From contig CAVTAL010000033.1 in NCBI GenBank assembly GCA_963732635.1, forward strand, positions 1-64,000: a stretch of DNA of 64,000 bases, read 5' to 3'. The stretch comes from JAKFWF01 sp963732635. Its GTDB lineage: Bacteria; Pseudomonadota; Alphaproteobacteria; Rhizobiales; Hyphomicrobiaceae. Every line of letters starts with the position of its first letter. Position 1 is the stretch's first letter. This document shows positions 47,579-55,343 of the stretch, one piece after another. The notes under the pieces were generated by a model. It was not told the origin of the DNA. It saw only the letters and a list, made by a program, of their open reading frames with translations, and searched no databases. The position numbers and the translations under genes were made by a program.

Positions 47579-48886
47579 GTGTCACAACCCATGTTCTTCA
47601 ATCGTCAGGCGCTGTATCTGCGTCCAGACCCGGCGCGCGTCATTGTCCGTCCATTCAGGCCGGCCACCGAGCCTCGGGATTTCAATCGCACCGACAAAAC
47701 CCGTGCCAATCATATAGTCGACCGTGTGCTGGGCCTTGATGCAGAGGCCGCTGCTCAACAACTCGCAGATGTGCTCGAGAATTTCGAGGGGCGACATCGC
47801 AACCTGCTCGATAGCTTCGATGCGCGCGCCGCGGAAATGGAACAGGCCTTCGATCCGCACGCCACTTTCACCAAGATTCAGCGCCGATTGGTTGGCGCCT
47901 ATTTCCTTCATGAATATAGCTTTGAAGCCTCTGCGCTATTCAATCCCAGCATCGTTCGACATCCAGACCAAACGGGCGCGCCCATGGGCGGCTGCAGATT
48001 TGTTCTCAGTTTGCGGGCGGTTGGCGAAGGCCATATCTCATCACTGACTTTCAGGTCGGGCACTATCGACGTCGACGGCAACGTGACTGTCGATCCGACG
48101 GCACGGCTCGCCACCGCACCCAGAGTTACGGTCCGCAACGCTAGGCCCTATGGCGACGATGTCGAGATCGACTTTCAGGAAGAAACCCATCTGAGCGAAC
48201 GTGTGATCTTCCCAATCACCGACGCCCAGGTGAACGGAATTGAGGATGCCCGCTTCGTCGAGTTCGAGAACGACGGCCACACGACCTATTATGCGACCTA
48301 TACTGCCTACAGCGGCCGAGCCATCAGATCGGAGCTGATCGAAACCACCGATTTCCGCCGCTTTCGAATGACCCCGCTGATGGGAACGGCAACCCGCAAT
48401 AAGGGCATGGGTCTGTTTCCCCGCAAGGTGAACGGTCGATACGCAATGATCGGCCGGCAGGACAATGAGAACTTGCACCTGATCTATTCAGACGACCTTT
48501 ATACTTGGGATGGCGGTCAGGCATTCCTACAGCCGCAATACCCATGGGAATTCGTCCAAATCGGCAACTGCGGATCACCCATCGAATTGGACGAAGGCTG
48601 GTTGCTGTTCACCCACGGCGTTGGGCCGGTTCGGAAATACGCGATCGGCGCTGTGCTGCTCGACAAGCAGGATCCGTCCAAGGTACTGGCGCGGTCGCGT
48701 GAGCCATTGGTGCGGCCGGACGCTACCGAACGCGAGGGCTACGTACCGAACGTAGTCTACACTTGCGGCGCATTGCGCCACGGCGATCGGATCATCCTGC
48801 CGTACGCCGTATCCGACACCTTCTCGAACTTCGCGACCATCAAGACCAGTGCGCTTTTGCAGGCCTTAGGATATTCCGAACAATAA
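47579..48886 (+). CDS. GH130-family glycoside phosphorylase/hydrolase
   Basis: 435 residues from GTG 47579 (ATG 47591 is an alternative). Five-bladed beta-propeller enzyme of the GH130 type, which phosphorolyses beta-mannosides to mannose-1-phosphate. Recognisable blocks are ALFNPSIVRHPDQTG near residue 120, GIEDARFVEFENDG (the catalytic-Asp blade), RNKGMGLFPRKVNGRYAMI, NCGSPIELDEGWLLFTHGVG and GYVPNVVYTCGAL. It ends the manA-GT4-GH130 operon, 41 bases after the GT. The set suggests cycling of a beta-mannan or mannosylated compatible solute. Subfamily and regiochemistry cannot be fixed by eye. Intact. Confidence 0.88.
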   Translation: MSQPMFFNRQALYLRPDPARVIVRPFRPATEPRDFNRTDKTRANHIVDRVLGLDAEAAAQQLADVLENFEGRHRNLLDSFDARAAEMEQAFDPHATFTKIQRRLVGAYFLHEYSFEASALFNPSIVRHPDQTGAPMGGCRFVLSLRAVGEGHISSLTFRSGTIDVDGNVTVDPTARLATAPRVTVRNARPYGDDVEIDFQEETHLSERVIFPITDAQVNGIEDARFVEFENDGHTTYYATYTAYSGRAIRSELIETTDFRRFRMTPLMGTATRNKGMGLFPRKVNGRYAMIGRQDNENLHLIYSDDLYTWDGGQAFLQPQYPWEFVQIGNCGSPIELDEGWLLFTHGVGPVRKYAIGAVLLDKQDPSKVLARSREPLVRPDATEREGYVPNVVYTCGALRHGDRIILPYAVSDTFSNFATIKTSALLQALGYSEQ

Positions 48887-48903
48887 CCGCTACGCTTTAG
48901 CGG
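48887..48903 (+). terminator. Weak hairpin at the end of the mannoside operon
   Basis: CCGCTA-CGCTT-TAGCGG directly after the GH130 stop region: six-pair stem, five-base loop. No T-run follows, so intrinsic termination is uncertain. Confidence 0.35.
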
Positions 48904-49295
48904 ACTGCGGTGGCTTTTGCCGACATCGAAGTTGGAAAGGCCACTGCCGTCGCTACCTTCACCGGCATGCGCCCGCGCCTACCAAGCGTCGCCTAGGAGT
49001 TGGTAGAGAACCACTTCGTCCAGATCGTCGAGTGGACTTGAACACACAGTCAACGCCTTCGCATCGTCCGTACTTACGCGTATCGCCGGAGCGCTTGAGA
49101 CGTTCATGTACACCAACTTGGCGACGCTCTCACTCCTGCTACCAAGCAAACCTTGCGACCTTTGTAGCGAAGGGTCTTGAACGGTACGGCACCCTACGGT
49201 GCTTGAAATTCTCTTGAGGCGTTTGATATTGTCCGGAGTGGAAGGTCCACGAGTTCGCGCGGCCGAGGCGAAACTCAAAGAATGAATTGCCTGTT
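48904..49295. other. Gene-free stretch between GH130 and the Crp remnant
   Basis: No supportable gene. A leftward open frame 48979-49278 ends in VSTDDAKALTVCSSPLDDLD, but it has no recognisable family and no ribosome site. Confidence 0.4.
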
Positions 49296-49560
49296 ATGCT
49301 TGATCAATCCGACGTTCGCAACCGCTTGCTTGCCATCGGACGATTTCAAGATCGTCGCCCCGTATCTCGAAGCAACGAAGCTGGATCGAGACTACATGCT
49401 GATCCTCCCCAATATTCCGATCGAGTATGTCAATTTCGTAGAAAAGGGCATGGTGTTCGGTCGTTGCTCAGAAGGCCGACGGCCGTAGCACCGGAGTCGG
49501 TGTCTACGGCCGCGATGGCGTATCAAGAGTGTCATTGCCACGCGGTGGCGGCGACGGACA
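49296..49560 (+). pseudogene. Crp/Fnr-family regulator, N-terminal remnant
   Basis: ATG 49296 gives MLDQSDVRNRLLA. After a frame change near 49335 the cyclic-nucleotide-binding-domain start follows: LPSDDFKIVAPYLEATKL, PNIPIEYVNFVEKGMVF. A further change near 49475 gives GVGVYGRDG. This is the usual opening of Bradyrhizobium-type Crp regulators of about 240 residues, but the HTH half is missing. The remnant ends where the EcfG promoter repeat begins. Confidence 0.65.
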
Positions 49561-49564
49561 AAGT

Positions 49565-49589
49565 GGAACTTTCCGCCATACGTGCCGTT
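49565..49589 (+). promoter_or_regulatory. EcfG general-stress promoter, copy B (GGAAC-N16-CGTT)
   Basis: GGAAC 49565-49569, 16-base spacer, CGTT 49586-49589: exact consensus. The ATG at 49595 follows after only five bases, so the mRNA would be nearly leaderless from that codon; the second ATG at 49598 is similar. Confidence 0.8.
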
Positions 49590-49652
49590 AGACCATGATG
49601 AACACAATCATCGAGGAACTAGGGCCCCAATTGCGGTCACAATACAGGGGCG
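49565..49652 (+). repeat. 88-base direct repeat, copy B
   Basis: Intact version of the module at 43855-43941. It spans the promoter, the start codon and about 19 codons. Confidence 0.8.
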
Positions 49653-49852
49653 CACTCTCCTGCCCCATGGAGTGGCGGATGATCGATGCGTTTGCCAACT
49701 TGCAGGAAGCTGGAAATGTGGTCGAAACCGCAAATCTTGAGGTTCCTGCCGCGATATGCCTCGGCGACGAGAGCCGATTTTCGCAAGGACGGGCGAGCGC
49801 AACGGCCTCAAGTGAAATTGAAGATGACTATGGGCCGGATTCAGGATGCTAG
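49595..49852 (+). CDS. Small NepR-like protein under an EcfG promoter
   Basis: 85 residues. The first 40 (TIIEELGPQLRSQYRGAL, PMEWRMIDAFANLQEA) follow the spacing of NepR-type anti-sigma helices: LR-x2-Y, then a Pro, then a basic residue and hydrophobic helix. The C-terminal half is featureless and may be read-through. NepR normally binds EcfG and PhyR in the alphaproteobacterial general stress response; neither gene is in this window. The resemblance is by eye and weak. It could equally be an unrelated small stress protein. Confidence 0.5.
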   Translation: MMNTIIEELGPQLRSQYRGALSCPMEWRMIDAFANLQEAGNVVETANLEVPAAICLGDESRFSQGRASATASSEIEDDYGPDSGC

Positions 49853-50133
49853 TTGGGTTCCTGCCTCACCTCGAACAACAAAGCTGCGCGCCTCATTGCT
49901 GAATGACGACAACTCAGCACACCCCAACTACTAGCTGTTGCAGGGGCATATGTGAAATCCAGACGTTCGCGCGCAGCAATCGCATTGCTGTGATATTTGG
50001 TGTTCTCATACCGTCGATCACTACTGTTCGGAAACTTGTGCGGCGTGTTTGAGAAGCGGCCCTGCGGCACGCTTCACGCCCGAATAGGCAAGAGATCGGA
50101 GTGGCAACAGGATCTGTGGGTAGGGACGGCAAA

Positions 50134-50835
50134 ATGGCGGATGATGTCGATCAGGAGCGCTCGCGGCTGCCATCAGCAGTCCATGATCTCGCCCGTCGAC
50201 TCGTCTGCGGTCCGGCCACCGGATTTCGAACCGTCAAACTGAAGCAAAGCGGTCGGATGAAGCGACAACTGGGCAGCGAGTCCTGGATGTCGTTCACCGC
50301 CGCCCAGACGATTGCGACCAATGCGTGCGCGTTCGAATGGCGCGCGCGCTTCGGCCCGTTCGGACTGGTCACAGCTTGCGACGCACTGGCCGACGGCGAG
50401 GGGCGGCTCGATGTCATGGCACTGGGTTTCATTCCGATCGCCCGCACCGCGCGCACACCGGCGCTGATGCGCGGCGAACTGATGCGATACCTCGCGGAAC
50501 TCGCCTGGGCGCCCGATGCCATCCTGCTCAATAAGAGCTTGCGGTGGCGCGTGGACGGGCCTGATCGATTGGCGGTGGCCGCCGGCTCGGGCGAGACCGC
50601 GGTCGAAGTCATGCTTGGCCTCGACGGCGACGGGCGGATCGCCAATGCCTTCGCGCCCGATCGGCCGCGCTCGGCCTCGCCGCCGATCCTGCCGACGCCC
50701 TGGCGTGGCCGATTCTCCGACTATCGCGAGCATGCCGGCTACTGGCTTCCGTTCGCCGGTGAAGTCGCCTGGGTGATCGACGGGAAGGAAGATGTCTATT
50801 GGCAGGGCAAAATCAAAACCTGGGCGAACCACTGA
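50134..50835 (+). CDS. DUF6544-family protein
   Basis: 233 residues from ATG 50134 (AGGGA about 9 bases upstream); a GTG at 50101 would add 11. Family hallmarks are KLKQSGRMKRQLGSESWMSF, FTAAQTIATNACAFEWRAR, then RTPALMRGELMRYLAELAWA and the terminal PTPWRGRFSDYREHAGYWLP with GEVAWVIDGKEDVYWQGKI. The fold and role are unknown; members are often secreted or stand-alone. Intact; no operon partner. Confidence 0.8.
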   Translation: MADDVDQERSRLPSAVHDLARRLVCGPATGFRTVKLKQSGRMKRQLGSESWMSFTAAQTIATNACAFEWRARFGPFGLVTACDALADGEGRLDVMALGFIPIARTARTPALMRGELMRYLAELAWAPDAILLNKSLRWRVDGPDRLAVAAGSGETAVEVMLGLDGDGRIANAFAPDRPRSASPPILPTPWRGRFSDYREHAGYWLPFAGEVAWVIDGKEDVYWQGKIKTWANH

Positions 50836-50936
50836 ACCATTCGCCTGCATCGGCGGTCTTGTGACCGTCGGCGACAACGGGTTTGCCACCGGGATGAAAT
50901 CAGCGGCAAAGATATCCGCAAAATGAGCGCCATTTC

Positions 50937-51100
50937 CTCATCATCATCCGCGATCACTGGCCTGTTGCCGCCGAGGTGAAGGCGCGGCAGACTTCCGAGG
51001 GCTTCAACGAGTTGCCCCGCCCCGATCAACAGACGACGTTGCGCATCTTCCTCGAAGTTGTGCGCGAGCCGATGTTGGCGCTGCTGCTCGGCACGGTGCT
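50937..51100 (+). pseudogene. P-type cation ATPase, N-terminal remnant
   Basis: GFNELPRPDQQTTLRIFLEV and REPMLALLLG are the cytoplasmic N-terminus and first-helix entry of Ca2+/cation P-type ATPases (about 900 residues). A frame change around 50950 precedes it. Homology stops where the IS3 fragment begins, so the rest was lost by insertion and deletion. Confidence 0.65.
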
Positions 51101-51220
51101 CCTGCACCATCCGCACCGCCCGCTCACGCACCTCGGGGGAATGTCTCGGCGATTTCAATTCGCTCATCATGGCTCCAGTCTCTCAAGAGTTGGAGCCTCC
51201 GGCAATTCCGGCGCGGTTCA
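51098..51220 (-). mobile_element. IS3-family left end with orfA remnant
   Basis: From the right: a TGAACCGC-type IS3 terminus at 51213-51220, an IR-like stretch GGAATTGCCGGAGGCTCC, then the orfA start MSELKSPRHSPEVRERAVRM (about 51170 leftward). After VQEH the sequence changes to P-type ATPase DNA. Only the first 120 bases of the element remain. Cannot transpose. Confidence 0.65.
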
Positions 51221-51322
51221 CCCCTTGGTTTGATCGCAACCCGTCGTCCAAGCCAAAAAATGCGCTTGGAAGCTAGGTGGGTGGCAACTCCTACCAACGC
51301 GCGTGCGCCACCTAATCTCATC

Positions 51323-52042
51323 CTAACGTCGAAAGCGGATCGCAAGGCCTTGCGCCTGCCAGGCTTCCTCGATGGCATCGATATCAGCGCTGCCGGACGG
51401 GTTTGCCTTGGTCGGCAACCAAGCTTGGCGCGACTGCCAGTAGGGATTCCAGAGTTCGACGAGTCGACGCAGTTCCTCAAGCGGCGCAGCGTGATCGTCG
51501 ACGCGCAAGTCGAGGTCGGGAAAATCCTCGGTCGTGGTGATCAGCATGGACGCCGATTGTCGTCCGCGGCGGTCGCCGCCCGCCGCTTCGCCGGCATCAA
51601 GGGCCGCCAGCAGGCGCTCGGGCAGTGCAAGCGACGCATTGGCCAAAAAAGCGTCGTACGTCGCATCGACAACAAGTGACCCAACCAGCATATTGCCTGC
51701 AACCGAGAGATGCGGGCTGCTGCGGCCGCCGCACCATTCGACGCACTTTGAACCGGTCCATTGCGCGGCTCGGCCCTCGGCGTCGACGACGTTGAGTTGT
51801 CGGAGATCGCGACCGCCATCTTTGGCGAGCGCCACTTCTATCGCCGCCGCCGGTACAAGTCCACGCGCCAGGGCGTCCAGCACGGCAGGCCCCAGATAAC
51901 GGTTGGTCATCGACTGGGTGGAAACCGCTCCGACCCCCGCGCGCACGAATGGACAACTGGCGCCAACGGCAAAGGACCGGGTCGCAACAGCGACAGCGAA
52001 GGCCCCCGTCGACGGTTCATGCACGACAATCGACCACGTCAC
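51323..52042 (-). CDS. DUF1028-family (Ntn-hydrolase-like) protein
   Basis: 239 residues from GTG 52042 (GGAG 9-12 bases upstream); further upstream codons were rejected. The N-terminus TWSIVVHEPSTGAFAVAVAT begins the fold; Thr2 could be a nucleophile after Met removal. Family blocks are GVGAVSTQSMTNRYLGPAVL, ALDALARGL, GRAAQWTGSKCVEWCG and GNMLVGSLVVDATYDAFLAN. The C-terminal quarter includes a peptidoglycan-binding-like tail (LEELRRLVELWNPYWQSRQA). Usually annotated putative hydrolase; substrate unknown. Intact. Confidence 0.85.
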   Translation of the reverse strand: MTWSIVVHEPSTGAFAVAVATRSFAVGASCPFVRAGVGAVSTQSMTNRYLGPAVLDALARGLVPAAAIEVALAKDGGRDLRQLNVVDAEGRAAQWTGSKCVEWCGGRSSPHLSVAGNMLVGSLVVDATYDAFLANASLALPERLLAALDAGEAAGGDRRGRQSASMLITTTEDFPDLDLRVDDHAAPLEELRRLVELWNPYWQSRQAWLPTKANPSGSADIDAIEEAWQAQGLAIRFRR

Positions 52043-52120
52043 GGCATTCTCCACTTCGCACTGCTTCCTGCCCAGAACCAACCTAAATCCAACCACTTCA
52101 ACGAACTCGTGTGGCTTCCT

Positions 52121-52810
52121 TCAAATGAGGCTGGCGGCAAGATTGATCGCCAGCGCCAAGACAGTGGTGTTGAACACGAACGATAACACCGCCTGGAACG
52201 CGACCAACCGACGTAGCGATTTCGAGGTGATGGCGACGTCCGACGTCTGTGAGGTGGCCCCGATCGAGGTGGTAAAGTAGAAAAAGTCCCAATAGTCCGG
52301 GTGATCGTCCTCGGGGAACTTCAAGCCGCGCTGCGTATCGGTACTGCCTTCGACCGGCTGATAGAAGGAATGGGCGTAGTGCAACGTGAACACAATTTGA
52401 GTGACCGTCCACGACACCAATATAGTCATCCCCGAAAGCCCGAGGAGCAGTGCCGCCATCTGGCCCTTGGCGACCTTGGCTTCACCAATCAAGCCAATTG
52501 TGGCGGAGAAACTCGACGCGATCGCGGTCAGGATCAACAGCAGGAATACGATCGCACTCTCGTCCTCCCGTGCGGCGCGCTGGCGAATCTCGTCGACGCG
52601 GCAGGATCGGAATAGTCCAAAGGCGAGGATCAGGTAAACTAGTCCGCCAATATTCCAAGCTGCCGCCGCGCGCGCACTCGAAGGCAGGGATTGCGGCATC
52701 ACCAATAGCGCGAGCGCGGCACAGCCGATGGCATAGTACAGCTTGGGCCGCGCGATGAATCCGCGTGCCAACGTGCTAGGCCGAAACCGACGCCGATGGG
52801 GCTTGTGCAT
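52121..52810 (-). CDS. DUF1345-family membrane protein
   Basis: 229 residues from ATG 52810. About five hydrophobic helices (LYYAIGCAALALLVMPQSLP, FLLLILTAIASSFSATIGL, MTILVSWTVTQIVFTLHYAH). The family-typical YWDFFYFTTSIGATSQTSDV precedes LVAFQAVLSFVFNTTVLALA. The stretch YFTTSIGATSQTSD resembles the pore loop of two-helix K+ channels, though this family is not proven to conduct ions. Intact, stand-alone. Confidence 0.85.
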   Translation of the reverse strand: MHKPHRRRFRPSTLARGFIARPKLYYAIGCAALALLVMPQSLPSSARAAAAWNIGGLVYLILAFGLFRSCRVDEIRQRAAREDESAIVFLLLILTAIASSFSATIGLIGEAKVAKGQMAALLLGLSGMTILVSWTVTQIVFTLHYAHSFYQPVEGSTDTQRGLKFPEDDHPDYWDFFYFTTSIGATSQTSDVAITSKSLRRLVAFQAVLSFVFNTTVLALAINLAASLI

Positions 52811-53097
52811 GAGGCTTCCAATATCGAAAGTTCGGAAGTGGTTGAACGCGGCCACTCTACATAATTTACGGGCGGTGCGCGCCAGCCGCCGATACCGTCA
52901 AGACCACATCAGACACGCGCGACGGCCTGCGAACGCTTAAGGCGTAACCTTCGCAGCAATCAATTGCTGCCGGTGGCAAGCAAACAGCGAATTCGGCCTT
53001 GCGGCGCCCGACGCCCGCGTCTATAAGCGCGCCACGCAGTCAGGTACATGCCCGACTGCGAACGGGTGTTGCTGCCAATCGCGCACCCATGGTCGGG

Positions 53098-53174
53098 CGG
53101 AGCGTAGCGCAGCCTGGTAGCGCACTTGCTTCGGGAGCAAGGGGTCGGGAGTTCGAATCTCCCCGCTCCGACCA
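53098..53174 (+). tRNA. tRNA-Pro (anticodon CGG)
   Basis: 77-base cloverleaf with CCA encoded: acceptor CGGAGCG pairs with CGCTCCG, D loop AGCCTGGTAGC, and T arm GGGAGTTCGAATCTCCC. The anticodon stem is CTTGC/GCAAG around TTCGGGA, so the anticodon is CGG. The nearest integrase trace is 5 kb away. Confidence 0.97.
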
Positions 53175-53211
53175 AATTTTTCAATGAGTTAGCATTTTAC
53201 ACTAGAACATC

Positions 53212-53235
53212 GGCGGACGGTTTGGCGGACGGTTT
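53212..53235. repeat. Two perfect 12-base units GGCGGACGGTTT
   Basis: Tandem GGCGGACGGTTT units 38 bases downstream of tRNA-Pro. Possibly integration scar or slippage. Confidence 0.6.
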
Positions 53236-53299
53236 GACCGCGATCCGCTGCTGCTAATTGGCTTTTCCGCGGCAAGGTGGATACCGAAGGCGATTGCCA

Positions 53300-53428
53300 T
53301 TGAAACCGAGAAGCGACAGCACGCCCTTTCTCGTCAAACGGCTGCTTTGGTTCGTGGCGCTTTGGGCGACGAGCGTCGCGGCTCTGGCGGTCATCACTAT
53401 TGGCATTCGACGGGTGTTGCGGCCCTGA
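53300..53428 (+). CDS. DUF2474-type single-helix small protein
   Basis: 42 residues, read from TTG 53300 with GAAGG about 10 bases upstream. One membrane helix (LLWFVALWATSVAALAVITI) after a basic N-terminus and ending in RRVLRP. This matches the size and W-x-LW pattern of DUF2474 proteins, normally encoded with cytochrome bd-type (cyanide-insensitive) oxidases. No cydAB genes are present here, so it is an orphan. Start codon uncertain. Confidence 0.5.
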   Translation: MKPRSDSTPFLVKRLLWFVALWATSVAALAVITIGIRRVLRP

Positions 53429-53463
53429 CATCACACGGGCGCAGCGCGATCTGAATTCCGCTG

Positions 53464-54208
53464 TCACGCGCCCACCTGCGCCGCCAACGCATTGCTACCC
53501 TCAACAACATCGTCGAGACGGCCATCACGCAAATTGTAGATCTTGTCGAAACGATTGAATATCTTGTCGTCGTGGGTGACGGCAATGATCGCTGCCTGCT
53601 GCTCGACCGCCACCTTGCGCAGCAGATCCATGACGATGCCGGCGCGCTTGGAATCGAGCGCCGCAGTCGGCTCATCGGCGAGAATGATGCGCGGCCGATT
53701 CGCCAGCGCACGCGCGATCGCCACGCGCTGCGCCTCGCCGCCCGAAAGCTTCGCTGGCATCGAAGCCTTCCGATGTCCGACTTCGAGATAATCGAGCAAT
53801 TCGACAGCCCGCTGCCGCGCCGCAGCCAGCATCATGCCCGGCGAGTTGCAGCACCAGCGCCACATTGTCAGTCGCATCGAGGAACGGGATCAGGTTGTGG
53901 AACTGGAAGATGAAGCCGATCTTATCGAGACGCAACTTGCGCAGATCCGTTCGCAACCAACGCCCGTCATCGAGCACGAGTTCGCCGTCGAGGACCATCG
54001 CTCCCGCTGACGGATCAAGGATACAGCCGATCACGTTGAGCAACGTCGTCTTGCCCGATCCCGAGGGGCCAAGCAGCGCAACCACTTCACCTGGATGAAT
54101 ATCGATCGAAACCTCGCGCAGCGCGTCGACGCGCGCCTCGCCATCGCCGAAGTGCTTGGAAACACGCCTGACGCTGACGAGTGGTAGGCCGGACGCTGGG
54201 ACCGTCAT
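53464..54208 (-). CDS. ABC transporter ATPase, DevA/LolD type (one frameshift)
   Basis: About 247 residues joined, from ATG 54208 (ribosome site GGAGG 9-13 bases upstream, overlapping the permease stop). Walker A is LLGPSGSGKTTLLNVIGCIL, the Q loop is FIFQFHNLIPFLDATDNVAL, the signature is LSGGEAQRVAIARALANRP, Walker B is IILADEPTAALDSKRAG, and the H loop is AVTHDDK. The frame shifts near 53842, after LVLQLAGHDA. It is third in a HlyD-permease-ATPase operon resembling heterocyst DevBCA exporters. Substrate unknown. Confidence 0.88.
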
Positions 54209-54209
54209 C

Positions 54210-55343
54210 TTAGCCTCCAAGCGCCGTTGCTGGATCGACCTTCAACGCCGCGCGGACGCCAAGCGCACTCGACAGCAGGCAGACCACGAACACGACGGCG
54301 CCGAGCATCATCACATTGTCGAGCTCGAGCACGACGCGACGCGGAAAGTAGTCCTTGATGTTGAAAATCAGCGTCGCGCCGGCAGCGAAGCCAATGAAGC
54401 CGAGTGCGATGGCCTGCTGCACGATCATGCCGACGATCGTGCGGTCGGGTGCGCCAATCAGTTTCAACGTGGCGATCTGTTTCAACTTCTCCATCGTCAT
54501 CGTGTAGATGATGAGGGCAATGATCACCGCCGAAACGACAAGCAGAAGTGACGTGAAAAGCCCGATCTGGCGGCGGGCGCGATCCACCAGCGACTGCGTC
54601 AGGATCGCTTCCTGCCCCTCCTGGGTAACGGCTGCGAGATGCTTCCACCGCCGGACTGTTTCGGCCGTAGCCTCGACCGAGGCATTCGGTACCAGCCGCG
54701 CCAGAATGGCATTGACGGTATCGCGTCCGGTGCCGGTGGTACCGCGCGCCATCTGCACGCGGGCTGCCGGCGGCGCCAGATCGAACTGCAGCTTCTGCGC
54801 GTCGAGCAGGGTGATGAACACCGCCGGATCGCCACCCGAAGCAACCTGATACTGGGTAATCCCGACGACCGTAAACGTACTACGGCCAAGCTCCAGCTTC
54901 GCCCCGAGTTCGAGCCCTGTCGTGCGGTCGGCGACCAGCTCGAAATGGCCGCGACCTATATGGCGGCCGGCGACGATCTCGGGCGGCCCGCCCGGTCGCG
55001 TCGGTTCATAGCCGATGACATAGAGGCGCAGCTTGCTGCCCCGTTGCTCGGTTTCGACCGTCTGATAGGTCACACTGCCGGCGGCGGCAACGCCTGACAA
55101 CCGGGCGATAGCCTCGCGGGTATCGCCCGGAATGCGAGAGGCTTCGGCAAATGGCCCACGCGTGTTGGCTTCGACAACCCACAGATCGACGGCGGGCGAA
55201 CGAGCGATGGTCAGCGCGTCGACCACGAGACCGCGATAGATGCCGATCATCGCCAGCACCACACCCAGCAGCAGGCCCAGCCCGACACATGTCAGCAGGA
55301 AGCGGAACAGGTTGTGCCGGATATCGCGATAGGCGAGGTTCAT
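54210..55343 (-). CDS. FtsX-like ABC exporter permease, DevC type
   Basis: 377 residues, intact. N-terminal NLAYRDIRHNLFRFLLTCVG with helix LGLLLGVVLAMIGIYRGLV. The periplasmic domain includes VIGYEPTRPGGPPEIVAGRH. C-terminal helices have the coupling stretch MEKLKQIATLKLIGAPDRTI, ending ALKVDPATALGG. It overlaps the HlyD stop by four bases and lies one base before the ATPase start. Confidence 0.92.
   Translation of the reverse strand: MNLAYRDIRHNLFRFLLTCVGLGLLLGVVLAMIGIYRGLVVDALTIARSPAVDLWVVEANTRGPFAEASRIPGDTREAIARLSGVAAAGSVTYQTVETEQRGSKLRLYVIGYEPTRPGGPPEIVAGRHIGRGHFELVADRTTGLELGAKLELGRSTFTVVGITQYQVASGGDPAVFITLLDAQKLQFDLAPPAARVQMARGTTGTGRDTVNAILARLVPNASVEATAETVRRWKHLAAVTQEGQEAILTQSLVDRARRQIGLFTSLLLVVSAVIIALIIYTMTMEKLKQIATLKLIGAPDRTIVGMIVQQAIALGFIGFAAGATLIFNIKDYFPRRVVLELDNVMMLGAVVFVVCLLSSALGVRAALKVDPATALGG

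Noticed and set aside
48979..49278. Leftward frame ending VSTDDAKALTVCSSPLDDLD
   Set aside because: The C-terminal part reads plausibly, but there is no start signal or family; likely chance.
52960..53184. Leftward open frame with GRFELPTPCSRSKCATRLRY
   Set aside because: It is the complement of tRNA-Pro; this peptide string is a well-known spurious translation of tRNA antisense strands.
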